DNA from: DATJLY01 sp035532935
GTDB lineage: Bacteria; Pseudomonadota; Alphaproteobacteria; ATCC43930; CGMCC-115725
Direction: 5' to 3'
Assembly: GCA_035532935.1 (NCBI GenBank)
Contig: DATKQE010000075.1
Location: forward strand, 8,515 to 72,514
DNA: 64,000 nt
The position numbers and the translations under genes were made by a program. The stretch's first letter is position 1. Each line of letters begins with the position of its first letter. The notes below the pieces were generated by a model. It was not told the DNA's origin. It did no database searches and worked only from the letters and a program-made list of their open reading frames with translations. Positions 8,692 through 16,982 of this stretch are shown here, one piece after another.

Positions 8692-9768
8692 TCAGGGCGT
8701 GACGCTGGCGCCGCCGAAGCGCTCGCGCCAGCGCCCGATGACCGCCTTGTTGTAGACGTTGTCAGGAACCTGGCCCGCGAGCGCGGCAAGCACCGAGCGC
8801 GTCGCCCATTCCATGCCGGGACGCAGCTCGCTGCCCGGATCGTCGTTGTAGGACGCCGCATGCGGCGACATCAGCACCTTGGTGCCGAGCTGACGCAGCG
8901 GGGAGTCGGACGGCACCGGCTCTTCCTCGAAGGCGTCGATCGCAGCGCCGCGCAGCCGTCCCGCGGCGAGCGCGCCGGCGAGCGCCGCCTCGTCGATCAC
9001 CTTGCCGCGCGCGGTGTTGATCACGGTCGCGGTCGGCTTCATCCAGGCGAGCTCGCGCTCGGACAGCATGTGATGCGTTTCCTTGGTCAGCACCACGTGG
9101 AACGAGACCACGTCCGACTGGCGCAGCAGCGTCTCGTAATCGACCGGGCTTGCGCCCGCGAGAAGAAACCGCGCCGGCTCGATATAGGGATCGCACGCGA
9201 GCAGCCGCACCCGCCACGGCGCCAGAAGCTGCGCCACCCGCGTGCCGATGCGCCCGAGCCCGACGAGGCCGATGGTGATGCCGGGATAGCCGTCCGATTG
9301 CCGGCTGCCGACGAAGGTGGTGGCGAGATCGGGCGTGCGCCATCCGCCGGCGCGCACTGCCGCGTCGCGCTCGCGCACCTTCTTGAGCATCGCTAGCAGG
9401 AACGTCATCGTCGTCTCGGCGACGCCGAAGCAATTAGCCTCGGTCGGCGCGTGGCAGACGAGGATGCCGAGCTCGGTCGCCGCGTCGACATCGACGTCAT
9501 CGACGCCGACCGTGTATTTGGCAACGATGCGCAGGCGCTGCGACGCCTCCAGCACGCGGCGGCTGACCGGCGTCGCGCGGATCGAGGTGCCCATCATCGC
9601 CACCGCGTCGCGGGCAGCAGCGGCGAGCGCGCCTTCATGATCGCCGCGCGGCTTTTGCCATTGCAGATCGCCATAGGCGATCGCCAGGCCCGCTTCTTCG
9701 AGCTTTTCCCGGAGCTCGCGCGGCTCGCCCCCATGCGGGGCGTGGATCAGGACCTTCGGCTGCGTCAT
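8692..9768 (-). CDS. D-isomer-specific 2-hydroxyacid dehydrogenase
   Basis: A 358-residue NAD-dependent dehydrogenase with both domains complete. The Rossmann motif is 'GLVGLGRIGTRVA' near residue 165. The catalytic triad is read from Arg in 'INTARGKVIDE', Glu in 'AFEEEPVP' and His in 'MSPHAASYN'. 'KYTVGVDDVDVDAATELGI' is the typical phosphoglycerate-dehydrogenase-like segment. It interconverts a D-2-hydroxyacid and a 2-oxo acid. It is the first gene of a minus-strand run with the FAD hydroxylase, HsaA-like oxygenase and aldo/keto reductase, and is divergent from the 3-hydroxyacyl-CoA dehydrogenase. The exact substrate is not predictable. Confidence 0.88.
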   Translation of the reverse strand: MTQPKVLIHAPHGGEPRELREKLEEAGLAIAYGDLQWQKPRGDHEGALAAAARDAVAMMGTSIRATPVSRRVLEASQRLRIVAKYTVGVDDVDVDAATELGILVCHAPTEANCFGVAETTMTFLLAMLKKVRERDAAVRAGGWRTPDLATTFVGSRQSDGYPGITIGLVGLGRIGTRVAQLLAPWRVRLLACDPYIEPARFLLAGASPVDYETLLRQSDVVSFHVVLTKETHHMLSERELAWMKPTATVINTARGKVIDEAALAGALAAGRLRGAAIDAFEEEPVPSDSPLRQLGTKVLMSPHAASYNDDPGSELRPGMEWATRSVLAALAGQVPDNVYNKAVIGRWRERFGGASVTP

Positions 9769-9926
9769 CGCGACTCCTGCTGCGTTGCCTCGTCAACCAC
9801 ATCCGCTTCCTCGTCGCCGATCTTATCCGCACCGGCACGGATCCGTCCAAGAGCGTTTTCCGCGCGGCGAGGTCGCGGTGCGGCGCCCGCCTGGACAATC
9901 GCACGCGCTTGGGGCATCGTCCGGTG

Positions 9927-10799
9927 ATGGCTGGAAAAGCGAAGATCGGCGTCGTCGGCGCCGGGCTGATGGGAGCGGAGATCGCGCTCGTCCATGCATT
10001 GGCGGGGCACGACGTGCTGCTCAACGACCGCAACGACGCGTTGCTCGCCGAGGCGCTGGCGCGGCTCAAGGCGCTGCTCGACCGTGGCGTGCCGCGCGGC
10101 TTCTGGACGGCGGAGGCGGCGGCTTCGTCCCTGCCTCGCATCGCGACCGCGGTCGATCACGCGCGCTTCGCCGACCGCGATGTGGTCATCGAGGCGGTGT
10201 TCGAAAACGAGGCGGTGAAGGCCGAGCTGTGGCGGTCGTTCGACGCGGTCTGCGCACCCTCGGCGATCTTCGCCTCGAACACGTCATCGATCGCGATCTC
10301 GACGCTTGCGTCATACGTCAAGCCGGAACGGCGGCCGTATTTCATCGGCACGCATTATTTCTCGCCGGTCTCGCGCATGAAGCTGGTCGAGATCATTCCC
10401 GCCTTCGACACCGCCGAGAGCACCATCGCCACCGCGACGCAGCTCGCCGAGGGCATCGGCAAGACGCCGATCCGCGTCAAGGACGTGACCGGCTTTGCGG
10501 TCAACCGCATGCTGACCGCGTTTTTCATCGAGGCGGTGAAGCTGCTCGAGGAGGGCGTCGCCACGCCCGAGGACCTCGACCTCGCCTGCCGCCTGGGCTT
10601 GGGCCACCCGGTCGGGCCGTTCGAGCTGATGGACAACATCAGCACCGGCCTCGCGCTCGAGGTCACGGAAATTCTCCACGCCGCCTATGGCGAGCGCTTC
10701 CACCCGCCCGCCCTGATGAAGCAGATGGTCAAGGCCGGCCGCATCGGGCGCAAGGCGCGGCTGGGCTGGCGGTCGGACGCCGGCGGCCGCCGGCGCTGA
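9927..10799 (+). CDS. 3-hydroxyacyl-CoA dehydrogenase
   Basis: A 290-residue protein of the single-function, PaaH/Hbd size. The NAD motif 'GVVGAGLMGAEIALVHALAGH' opens it. 'SNTSSIAIS' and the catalytic-His segment 'GTHYFSPVSRMKLVEIIP' follow, and the C-terminal dimerisation domain contains 'GFAVNRML' and 'LGLGHPVGPFELMD'. It oxidises 3-hydroxyacyl-CoA to 3-oxoacyl-CoA, a beta-oxidation step used after CoA-dependent ring opening. A TTG codon 18 bases upstream is also in frame, but the ATG at 9927 is closer to the NAD motif. The gene ends four bases from the stop of the convergent metZ. Confidence 0.9.
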   Translation: MAGKAKIGVVGAGLMGAEIALVHALAGHDVLLNDRNDALLAEALARLKALLDRGVPRGFWTAEAAASSLPRIATAVDHARFADRDVVIEAVFENEAVKAELWRSFDAVCAPSAIFASNTSSIAISTLASYVKPERRPYFIGTHYFSPVSRMKLVEIIPAFDTAESTIATATQLAEGIGKTPIRVKDVTGFAVNRMLTAFFIEAVKLLEEGVATPEDLDLACRLGLGHPVGPFELMDNISTGLALEVTEILHAAYGERFHPPALMKQMVKAGRIGRKARLGWRSDAGGRRR

Positions 10800-10803
10800 G
10801 CCC

Positions 10804-12003
10804 TCACACGTTGGCGAGTGCCTGGTCCAGGTCTTCGACCAGGTCCGCCGGGTCTTCGAGACCGACCGAGAGCCGCACCAGCGCATCGGAAATGCCGAGC
10901 GCTGCGCGCTGATCCGGCGCGACGCGCGCATGCGTCGTCGTCGCGGGATGGGTGATGAGGCTCTTGCTGTCGCCGAGATTGTTGGAGATGGCGACGAGCT
11001 TCAATGCGTTGCAGAAGCGGAACGCCTCTTCCTTGCTGCGGCCGACCTCGAACGACACGACCGTGCCGGCGCCCTGCATCTGACGCCGCGCCAGCGCGTA
11101 TTGCGGATGGCTCTCGAGGCCGGGATAGAGCGTGCGCACGATTTTGCGATGGCCCTCGAGATGCCGCGCGACGTCGAGCGCGCCCGCCATCTGCCGCTCG
11201 AGACGCAGATCGAGCGTCTCCAGCCCCTTCAGCAGCAGCCAGGCATTGAACGGGCTGAGGGCCGGGCCGGTATGGCGGAGGAACGGCGCGAGGTTTTCGA
11301 GCACGAATTGGCGCGAGCCGAGCACCGCCCCGCCGAGGCTGCGGCCCTGGCCGTCGATATGCTTGGTCGCCGAATAGCAGACGACGTCCGCGCCCAGCGC
11401 CAGCGGCTGCTGCAACAGCGGCGTCGCGAACACGTTGTCGACGATGAGGAGTGCCCCGGCGCGATGGGCGAGCGCGGCGATTTCCGGCAGATCGATGATC
11501 TCGAGCGTGGGGTTGGACGGGCTTTCGAGAAAGACCGCCTTGGCGCCCGGCGCGAGCGCGCGCTGCCACTGGTCGAGGTCGCGTCCATCGACGATCACCG
11601 TCTCGACGCCGAAGCGCGGTAGGATGTTCTGCAGGATGTGGAGACACGAGCCGAACAGCGCGCGCGAGGCCACCACCCGCTCGCCCGACCGCACGAAGCA
11701 GGCGAGCGACGCGAACACCGCAGCCATGCCGCTCGCCGTGCCGCGGCACGCCTCGGCGCCCTCGAGCAGCCTGAGCCGCTCCTCGAACATCGCCACCGTC
11801 GGATTGGCATAGCGCGAATAGACGAAGCGCGATCCGTCATTGGCGAAGGCGTGCTCGGCCTCCTCGGCGCTGTCATAGACATAGCCGCTGGTGAGATAGA
11901 CCGCCTCGCTGGTCTCCTTGAACTGGCTGCGCAGGAGGCCGCCATGCGTCATCACCGTGCGCGGCCGCCAGGTCGGACTGAATGGGGCGGGCGAATCCGG
12001 CAT
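10804..12003 (-). CDS. metZ: O-succinylhomoserine sulfhydrylase
   Basis: A 399-residue PLP enzyme of the Cys/Met-metabolism family. It forms homocysteine from O-succinylhomoserine and sulfide. Visible motifs are 'VYSRYANPTVAMFEERL', 'GTASGMAAVFASL', 'VFLESPSNPTLEI', the PLP lysine at about residue 214 in 'SATKHIDGQG', and 'LGDSKSLITHPATTTHA'. The direct use of sulfide, the MetZ-like SNN/HPATTTH segments and the SAM-II riboswitch upstream all favour MetZ over cystathionine gamma-synthase. The ATG at 12003 has a strong AAGGAG-type site. An intrinsic terminator lies between riboswitch and start, so SAM probably represses it. Confidence 0.93.
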   Translation of the reverse strand: MPDSPAPFSPTWRPRTVMTHGGLLRSQFKETSEAVYLTSGYVYDSAEEAEHAFANDGSRFVYSRYANPTVAMFEERLRLLEGAEACRGTASGMAAVFASLACFVRSGERVVASRALFGSCLHILQNILPRFGVETVIVDGRDLDQWQRALAPGAKAVFLESPSNPTLEIIDLPEIAALAHRAGALLIVDNVFATPLLQQPLALGADVVCYSATKHIDGQGRSLGGAVLGSRQFVLENLAPFLRHTGPALSPFNAWLLLKGLETLDLRLERQMAGALDVARHLEGHRKIVRTLYPGLESHPQYALARRQMQGAGTVVSFEVGRSKEEAFRFCNALKLVAISNNLGDSKSLITHPATTTHARVAPDQRAALGISDALVRLSVGLEDPADLVEDLDQALANV

Positions 12004-12034
12004 TGTCCTTCTCCTTCGCTCCCGACCGGGCAAG

Positions 12035-12062
12035 AAAAAACCCCGTCCCGCACGGGCCAGGG
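12035..12062 (-). terminator. Intrinsic terminator in the metZ leader
   Basis: On the minus strand an imperfect GC-rich stem, CCCTGG-CCC-GTGC-GGG-ACGGGG with one G/A mismatch, is followed directly by six T residues. It sits between the SAM-II aptamer and the metZ ribosome-binding site. This is where a riboswitch-controlled attenuator would lie. The sequence shows the hairpin and T-run; SAM-dependent control of it is inferred. Confidence 0.75.
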
Positions 12063-12080
12063 TTCCTGAGGAGCCTCCGA

Positions 12081-12135
12081 CCTTTTAGCGGTTGTTTTAA
12101 CGTGGCCGCAAGCCGGTCGGCTTCAAATCACCACG
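12081..12135 (-). promoter_or_regulatory. SAM-II riboswitch upstream of metZ
   Basis: The minus strand shows the SAM-II (metA motif) signature in the right order: CGTGGTGATTTG, then a GCCGACCGGCTTGC segment, GGCCACGTTAAA, an A/C-rich loop, and GCTAAAAGG at the 3' end. The CGTGG and CCACG segments pair to form P1, and the GCTAAA segment forms the pseudoknot. SAM-II aptamers are found mainly in alphaproteobacteria in front of metA, metZ and metX. The position 78-132 bases ahead of the metZ ATG and the terminator after it fit a SAM-repressed leader. Confidence 0.92.
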
Positions 12136-12219
12136 ATCCATAGCGCGTACCGCCGCCGCCGCCCGTTGTCAAGCCTCGCGTTTGCGTTAGATTGGCGGCG
12201 ACCCGACGAGGAACCGATC

Positions 12220-12675
12220 ATGCGCCGCTTCAGCTCCATCGACGCGCTCAAGGCCGCAACCGGCGAGGAGCTGGGGGTGAGCGGATGGATCACGGTGACG
12301 CAGGAGATGATCGACCGCTTCGCCGCCGCGACCGGCGACTTCCAGTGGATCCACGTCGACCGCGAGCGGGCGCGGCGGTCGCATTTCGGCACCACCATCG
12401 CGCACGGATTCCTCACGCTCTCCCTCCTCGCGCAACTGCGCGACCAGATCTACGACGTGGACGGTGTCGCCGAGCGGATCAATTACGGCTGCGACCGGGT
12501 GCGCTTCCTCGCGCCGGTGCCGAGCGGCGGCCGCGTGCGGCTCAGGCTCACGCTCGCGCGGGTCGAGCCGTGGCGGCAGGGGATGCGCGTCGACGGCGCG
12601 TGTACGATCGAGCTCGACGGCGCGCCGCGCCCGGCGGCCGTCGCCGATCACATCGTGCTGCTGATCCCGGCCTGA
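12220..12675 (+). CDS. MaoC-like (R)-specific enoyl-CoA hydratase
   Basis: A 151-residue single hot-dog domain. The hydratase-2 motif is clear: 'AATGDFQWIHVDRERARRSHFGTTIAHGFL' runs from about residue 43 to 72, with the catalytic Asp and His in D-x-x-x-I-H and the downstream I-A-H-G. The rest ('INYGCDRVRFLAPVPSG') matches stand-alone MaoC dehydratases. It would hydrate an enoyl-CoA to a 3-hydroxyacyl-CoA. The ATG at 12220 follows a GAGGA-like box. It is divergent from metZ and converges on the ABC permease with one base between stops. Confidence 0.86.
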   Translation: MRRFSSIDALKAATGEELGVSGWITVTQEMIDRFAAATGDFQWIHVDRERARRSHFGTTIAHGFLTLSLLAQLRDQIYDVDGVAERINYGCDRVRFLAPVPSGGRVRLRLTLARVEPWRQGMRVDGACTIELDGAPRPAAVADHIVLLIPA

Positions 12676-12676
12676 A

Positions 12677-13471
12677 TCATTCCTCGGGCGGCAGTGCGCT
12701 CTCGTGCCAGTGCGCGAGCAGGCGCCGCGCGATCAGGCTCAACACCGCGAAGATGGCGATGCCGGTCAGCGACAGCAGCAGCAGCGCGGCGAAGAGGCGC
12801 GGGATCTCGAGCCGGTAGCCGGCCTCGAGGATGCGCGAGGCGAGGCCGGTCTCGGCGCCGCCCGTGCCGGCGACGAACTCCGCCACCACCGCGCCGATGA
12901 GGGCGAGACCGCCGCTGATCCTGACGCCCGCAAGAAAGAACGGCAGCGCCGACGGCATCCGCAGCAGGCGCAGCACCTGCCAGCCCGAGGCGCCGTAGAG
13001 CCGGAACAGCGCCCCGAGATTGCGGTCGGCGCTGTTGAGCCCGAGCGTCGTGTTGGCGACGATCGGGAAGAACGCGACGATCCAGGCGCAAACGAGCAGC
13101 GACAGGAAGGTGTCGTTCACCCAGATGATGATGAGCGGCGCGATCGCGACGATGGGCGTCACCTGCAGGACCACGGCATAGGGGAAAAGGCAGCGCTCGA
13201 GCAGCCGCGATTGCGCGAACAGGATCGCGAGCGCGCCGCCCAGAAGGATCGCGGCGGCGAGCGCCGCCAGCGTGACCTTGAGCGTGAACATGAGCGAGCC
13301 GAGAAGGCTCGGCCCGTCGCGCCACAGCGCCTCGGCCACCGCCACCGGCGCCGGCAGAATGTAGGGGGCGATGTGCTCGATGCGCACCAGCGCCTCCCAC
13401 GCCACGAGCATGAGCACTCCGACCGCGAGCGGCGCGGCGATGCGTCCGAACCTGCCGCCGATGCCGTTCAT
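12677..13471 (-). CDS. ABC transporter permease, SsuC/TauC type
   Basis: A 264-residue inner-membrane permease with about six hydrophobic helices. The first is near residues 13-30 and the last near 225-245. It contains the permease loop 'GASGWQVLRLLRMPSALPFFLAGVR', the EAA-like coupling motif typical of nitrate/sulfonate/taurine-type systems. Its ATG overlaps the stop of the ATPase gene by four bases (ATGA). With the ATPase and the NMT1-type binding protein it forms a complete importer for a small organic compound. The substrate is not evident. Confidence 0.88.
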   Translation of the reverse strand: MNGIGGRFGRIAAPLAVGVLMLVAWEALVRIEHIAPYILPAPVAVAEALWRDGPSLLGSLMFTLKVTLAALAAAILLGGALAILFAQSRLLERCLFPYAVVLQVTPIVAIAPLIIIWVNDTFLSLLVCAWIVAFFPIVANTTLGLNSADRNLGALFRLYGASGWQVLRLLRMPSALPFFLAGVRISGGLALIGAVVAEFVAGTGGAETGLASRILEAGYRLEIPRLFAALLLLSLTGIAIFAVLSLIARRLLAHWHESALPPEE

Positions 13472-14115
13472 CGGCTCGCCTCGGCCAGAAGCTGCGATAC
13501 CTCGCGGCATCGCTCGGCATAGGCCGCCGCGGTGCGCAGCGCGTCTTCGCGCGGATAGGGCAAGCCCACCGCCACGTCGGCGGCGACACGGCCGGGGCGC
13601 TTCGTCATGACGACGATGCGGTCGGAGAGAAACACCGATTCGAACACGCTGTGGGTGACGAAGATCACGGTGCAGCGTCGCGCCTGCCAGAGCCGGAGCA
13701 AATCCTCGTTAAGCTTGAAGCGCGTGATCTCGTCGAGCGCGGCAAAGGGTTCGTCGAGCAGCAGGAGATGCGGCTCGGTGACGAGCGCGCGGGCGATCGA
13801 GACCCGCATCCGCATCCCGCCCGAGAGCTCGCGCGGGTACACGCGCTCGAACCCGGCGAGCCCGACGGCAGCGAGCAGCGATGCGATCCGCGCCTCCGCC
13901 TCGCGCCGCCCCGCGCCCTGAAGACGCAGCGGCAGATAGACATTGTCCCACACGCTGGCCCATGGCATCAGCGTCGGCTCCTGGAACACGAAGCCGATCC
14001 CGCCGGCCTGCCGGTCCTCGCCCCACCGCACCATTCCGGCGCTCGGCGACACCAGCCCGGCGACGATGCGCAGGAGCGTGCTCTTGCCACAGCCCGACGG
14101 ACCCAGCAGGCTCAC
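13468..14115 (-). CDS. ABC transporter ATPase, SsuB/TauB type (start codon unclear)
   Basis: The ATPase of the importer. Walker A is 'GPSGCGKST', the Q-loop 'GFVFQEPTLMPW', the signature 'ELSGGMRMRVSIARAL', Walker B 'LLLLDEPFAALD' and the switch His 'IFVTHSVFE'. From the GTG at 14115 the protein is 215 residues and lacks the first strand. The same frame upstream, to about 14225, still encodes a good ABC N-terminus ('LRLEGVVKIFRNGTRALDG', 'VDLAIAPGGF') but has no ATG, GTG or TTG before it meets the stop region of the binding-protein gene. Either a rare start (ATA or ATT) is used, or a base is wrong. Confidence 0.85.
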   Translation of the reverse strand: MSLLGPSGCGKSTLLRIVAGLVSPSAGMVRWGEDRQAGGIGFVFQEPTLMPWASVWDNVYLPLRLQGAGRREAEARIASLLAAVGLAGFERVYPRELSGGMRMRVSIARALVTEPHLLLLDEPFAALDEITRFKLNEDLLRLWQARRCTVIFVTHSVFESVFLSDRIVVMTKRPGRVAADVAVGLPYPREDALRTAAAYAERCREVSQLLAEASR

Positions 14116-14228
14116 GAAGCCGCCGGGCGCAATTGCGAGATCGACGCCGTCGAGTGCGCGCGTGCCATTGCGGAAGATCTTGACGACGCCCTCGAGCCGA
14201 AGGAGCGGCGGCGCTGCGGAGACCGCTG

Positions 14229-15230
14229 CTATTTTTTGTGCTCCATGCCGACGCGCTGGTTGACGAAGCGCAGCGTGTAGGCCTTGCGGTAATCCATGTT
14301 CTTGGGATAAAGCCCCTCGCCCGCCATCACGTCAAAGAACGACCGCCAGCGGGCATCGCTCATGGCGCCGATGCCGGCGGTCTTGGCATCGCCGCTGTCG
14401 ACGATGCCGTATTGCTTCATCTTCGCGACGGCATAGGCGAGAAGGGCGTCGTCCTCCTCGGGATTGTCCTTCTTGATGAGCGCGTTGCCCGGTGCGGGAT
14501 CGCGCAGATAGCTGTACCAGCCCTCGATGCTGGCAGCGACGAAGCGGCGCACGAGATCGGACTTCTCATTCACCAGCTTCTGCGAAGTCTCGATGATCGA
14601 GGCATAGCTCGCATAACCGGAATCGGCGAGAAGAAAGACATTCGGTTTCACGCCGGCCTTCTCGATGAGATAGGGCTCGCTGGTGACATAGCCCTGCTGC
14701 ACCGCGTTCTTGTTGGCAAGAAACGGCGCAATGTTGAAGGTGTAGGTGCGGATCTGGTCGTCGGTGTAGCCGTATTTCGCCTTGAGAAAGAGCCACCATC
14801 CGACGCGCGTATCGCCGCCGATCATGATCGGCTTGCCCTTCAACGCAGCGAGGCTGTCGTTGCCGACGCCCTGATGGGCGATCAGCACGGCCGGATCCTT
14901 CTGGAACATGGCCGCCACCGCCACCATGGGGATCGATTGCCGGATGAAGTTGAGGGGGACGAAGGAATTGGACGCGATGTCGAAATCGAGCCGCCCCGCC
15001 GCCAGGAGTTGCGACTGGTTCACCTGCGGTCCGCCCTGGCGCAGCTCCACCTCGATGCCGTACTTGCGATAGATGCCCGTCGCGATCGCCTGGTAATAGC
15101 CGCCATGCTCGGCTTCGGCCTTCCAATCGGTCCCGAACGTGACGCGGTCGAGCGCCCGCACCGGCGCCGCGTGCAGCGCGAGCGCGCCGGCCGCCAACGC
15201 GACGATGCGACAAAGGAACGTGCTTGACAT
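14229..15230 (-). CDS. NMT1/THI5-like ABC substrate-binding protein
   Basis: A 333-residue periplasmic binding protein. The ATG at 15230 gives a clean Sec signal peptide, about residues 1-24 (MSSTFLCRIVALAAGALAL, then AAPVRA). 'VTFGTDWKAEAEHGGYYQAIATG' and 'YGIEVELRQGGPQV' are the standard NMT1/SsuA opening for hydroxymethylpyrimidine, taurine, nitrate and aromatic-acid binders. 'GKPIMIGGDTRVGWW' and 'YLRDPAPGNALI' fit the second lobe. It is followed by its ATPase and permease genes. The ligand is unknown. Confidence 0.87.
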   Translation of the reverse strand: MSSTFLCRIVALAAGALALHAAPVRALDRVTFGTDWKAEAEHGGYYQAIATGIYRKYGIEVELRQGGPQVNQSQLLAAGRLDFDIASNSFVPLNFIRQSIPMVAVAAMFQKDPAVLIAHQGVGNDSLAALKGKPIMIGGDTRVGWWLFLKAKYGYTDDQIRTYTFNIAPFLANKNAVQQGYVTSEPYLIEKAGVKPNVFLLADSGYASYASIIETSQKLVNEKSDLVRRFVAASIEGWYSYLRDPAPGNALIKKDNPEEDDALLAYAVAKMKQYGIVDSGDAKTAGIGAMSDARWRSFFDVMAGEGLYPKNMDYRKAYTLRFVNQRVGMEHKK

Positions 15231-15307
15231 CGATCGACCCCGCCACCTGCCGAGAGCCCGCGCCCCTTCTACTCCAATCCCCGAAGTCGAGGAAAGATGC
15301 CGACGGC

Positions 15308-15772
15308 TCACGCAGGCTTGGCCGCCCCGGGCACCGAACCGACCGCACCACCGCCGAGATCGCCGACGCGCTTGGTGACCAGGAGGAGATGCTCGCGCAC
15401 CTCCTGGTTGTCGATGAGGCGATAATGGCGGACGAGATCGATCTCGTCGCGGGAGAAGGTGGCCGCGGCGGCAGCGGCGTCGGGCGGATCACCCTCGAGC
15501 AGCTCGAAGAAGAACGAGACCGGCTGCTGCAGCAGCTTGGCGGCGCGAAAGAGGCGGCTCGCGCTCAGGCGATTCTCGCCCTGCTCGTATTTCTGGACCG
15601 CCTGGAACGAGACGCCGATGCCGTCGCCGAGCTCTTCCTGGCTCAGCCCGGCCAGGAGCCGCGCCTGGCGCAGCCGCTTGCCGACATGGACATCGACCGG
15701 ATCGGGGCCATGCTCGCGCACGGTACGCCTGCGGCGCATCGTCCGGCCGCCACCCGTGCTGATTTCACTCAT
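15308..15772 (-). CDS. XRE-family transcriptional regulator
   Basis: A 154-residue DNA-binding protein with one helix-turn-helix of the Cro/C1 type at residues 28-82: 'VGKRLRQARLLAGLSQEELG', 'VSFQAVQKYEQGENRLS'. The remainder is an alpha-helical C-terminal domain seen in many alphaproteobacterial XRE proteins. A further in-frame ATG exists 19 codons upstream, but the start at 15772 is better placed. It lies directly upstream of the ABC importer genes on the same strand, 77 bases before the binding protein, so it may regulate their transcription. Confidence 0.88.
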   Translation of the reverse strand: MSEISTGGGRTMRRRRTVREHGPDPVDVHVGKRLRQARLLAGLSQEELGDGIGVSFQAVQKYEQGENRLSASRLFRAAKLLQQPVSFFFELLEGDPPDAAAAAATFSRDEIDLVRHYRLIDNQEVREHLLLVTKRVGDLGGGAVGSVPGAAKPA

Positions 15773-15829
15773 GCCACGTCCTTTCGCCACTGGCGATCGA
15801 TCATATACGCCCGCTTTCAGGGTTTCCAC

Positions 15830-16081
15830 CTATGGCGGATCGTGCCGGTCGGACAACGGCGCAGCTCCGGCACGGTCGTCGAACCCCTTGCGGTGGCTGT
15901 AGAATACCAAGGCCATCAACCCGATCCCGAGCCCGAGCGTGCCAAGCCCGCCAAGGATGAGCGCGACATAGCCCGCGGGCGTCATATCGACCGCGCCGAG
16001 CGACATCCAGAGATACACCGCCAAGGCCACCATCGACAGCGACAAGACCCCCGCGACCATGATGCCGATCCAGTCCTTCAT
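15830..16081 (-). CDS. Small two-helix membrane protein
   Basis: An 83-residue protein with two strong hydrophobic helices, about residues 5-27 ('IGIMVAGVLSLSMVALAVYL') and 38-61 ('VALILGGLGTLGLGIGLMAL'), then a charged tail 'YSHRKGFDDRAGAAP'. No domain is recognised. Its ATG lies eight bases after the stop of the alpha/beta hydrolase gene, so the two genes are likely co-transcribed. It may be an accessory membrane protein, but no function can be assigned. Confidence 0.62.
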   Translation of the reverse strand: MKDWIGIMVAGVLSLSMVALAVYLWMSLGAVDMTPAGYVALILGGLGTLGLGIGLMALVFYSHRKGFDDRAGAAPLSDRHDPP

Positions 16082-16089
16082 GGCGGCGT

Positions 16090-16860
16090 CTAGCGCAGCG
16101 CCGAGGCGAAGAAGCCGGCGAGGCGGGCGGCGACCTCGGACGGCCGCTCGGTGTGGAGCGCGTGCCCGGAATGCGGCAGGGCGAACAGCTCGGCACCACG
16201 GAGCGCGCGCATATAGGGCAGGTGGCAGGAGAAGGGACAGATCCGGTCCTCGGTTCCCCACACCAGCAGCGTCGGCACGTCGATGCGGTGCAACCAATAG
16301 GGAAGCTGCGGATTGTGCAGACGCGGCGTCCAGGCGAGCCGTGCGGCAGCGGAGCGGTTCTGCAGCATCACGTCGACATCGACGCCGGCGAGCGCGTCGA
16401 GCCGCGCCGCGACGAGATGCGGCTCGAAGAAGGAATTGCGCACGTGCTCCTCGGGACCCCAGAGGAAGATGTCGCCGAATGGTTCCTCCGGCGAGGCGAC
16501 GCCGGCCGGCGCCATGAGCGTCAGGCTCTTGAGCCGCGCGGTATTGCGGATCGCGATCTCGGCCGCGGTCCAGCCGCCGAGCGAATGGCCGACGAGGTGG
16601 ACACCGTCGAGCTCGAGCGCGCCGAGAAAATCCAGATAGAAGAACGCGAGATCGCCGACGCTCGCCATCCATTCGGGGATTGACGAGCGGCCGAAGCCCG
16701 GATGCTCGGGCGCGAGCACATGCCAGCTCTCGCTCAACTGCTCGAGCATCGGATACCAGTTCGCCCCGCCGGCGCCATGCAGATAGAGAACCGGAGCGCC
16801 GCTTCCGGCCTCCATCAGCCGCAGCTTTTCGCCGCCGACCTCGACCATTCTCTCGCGCAT
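16090..16860 (-). CDS. Alpha/beta hydrolase
   Basis: A 256-residue alpha/beta hydrolase. The oxyanion turn is 'YLHGAGGANW', the nucleophile elbow 'VGHSLGGW' with Ser93, the acid lies in 'VWGTEDRICPF' and the His in 'PHSGHALHTERPSEV'. The layout matches carbon-carbon bond hydrolases and esterases (MhpC-like), but nothing fixes the substrate. It is the first gene of the minus-strand block that continues through the small membrane protein, regulator and ABC importer. It is divergent from the MFS transporter gene. Confidence 0.83.
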   Translation of the reverse strand: MRERMVEVGGEKLRLMEAGSGAPVLYLHGAGGANWYPMLEQLSESWHVLAPEHPGFGRSSIPEWMASVGDLAFFYLDFLGALELDGVHLVGHSLGGWTAAEIAIRNTARLKSLTLMAPAGVASPEEPFGDIFLWGPEEHVRNSFFEPHLVAARLDALAGVDVDVMLQNRSAAARLAWTPRLHNPQLPYWLHRIDVPTLLVWGTEDRICPFSCHLPYMRALRGAELFALPHSGHALHTERPSEVAARLAGFFASALR

Positions 16861-16926
16861 GCCGGCACCTTAGGCCGCCGCTCGGCGGAGCGTCAACGCG
16901 GTTCCGCGCCGGTCCTGACGCGCGGC

Positions 16927-16955
16927 TTGAACGGATACGGCAAACGCCGTAGAGG
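16927..16955 (+). promoter_or_regulatory. Possible sigma-70 promoter for the MFS/cupin/EutA operon
   Basis: TTGAAC, a 17-base spacer and TAGAGG lie 28 bases ahead of the MFS start. This is the best -35/-10 pair in the 122-base divergent region. The -10 box is weak, so this is only a candidate. Confidence 0.3.
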
Positions 16956-16982
16956 AGCGGCACAAGAACCGGGGGAAACACC

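Noticed and set aside
12035..12135. Plain transcription terminator of the MaoC-like gene
   Set aside because: The hairpin and T-run are oriented for the minus strand and lie behind a SAM-II aptamer, so they belong to the metZ leader.
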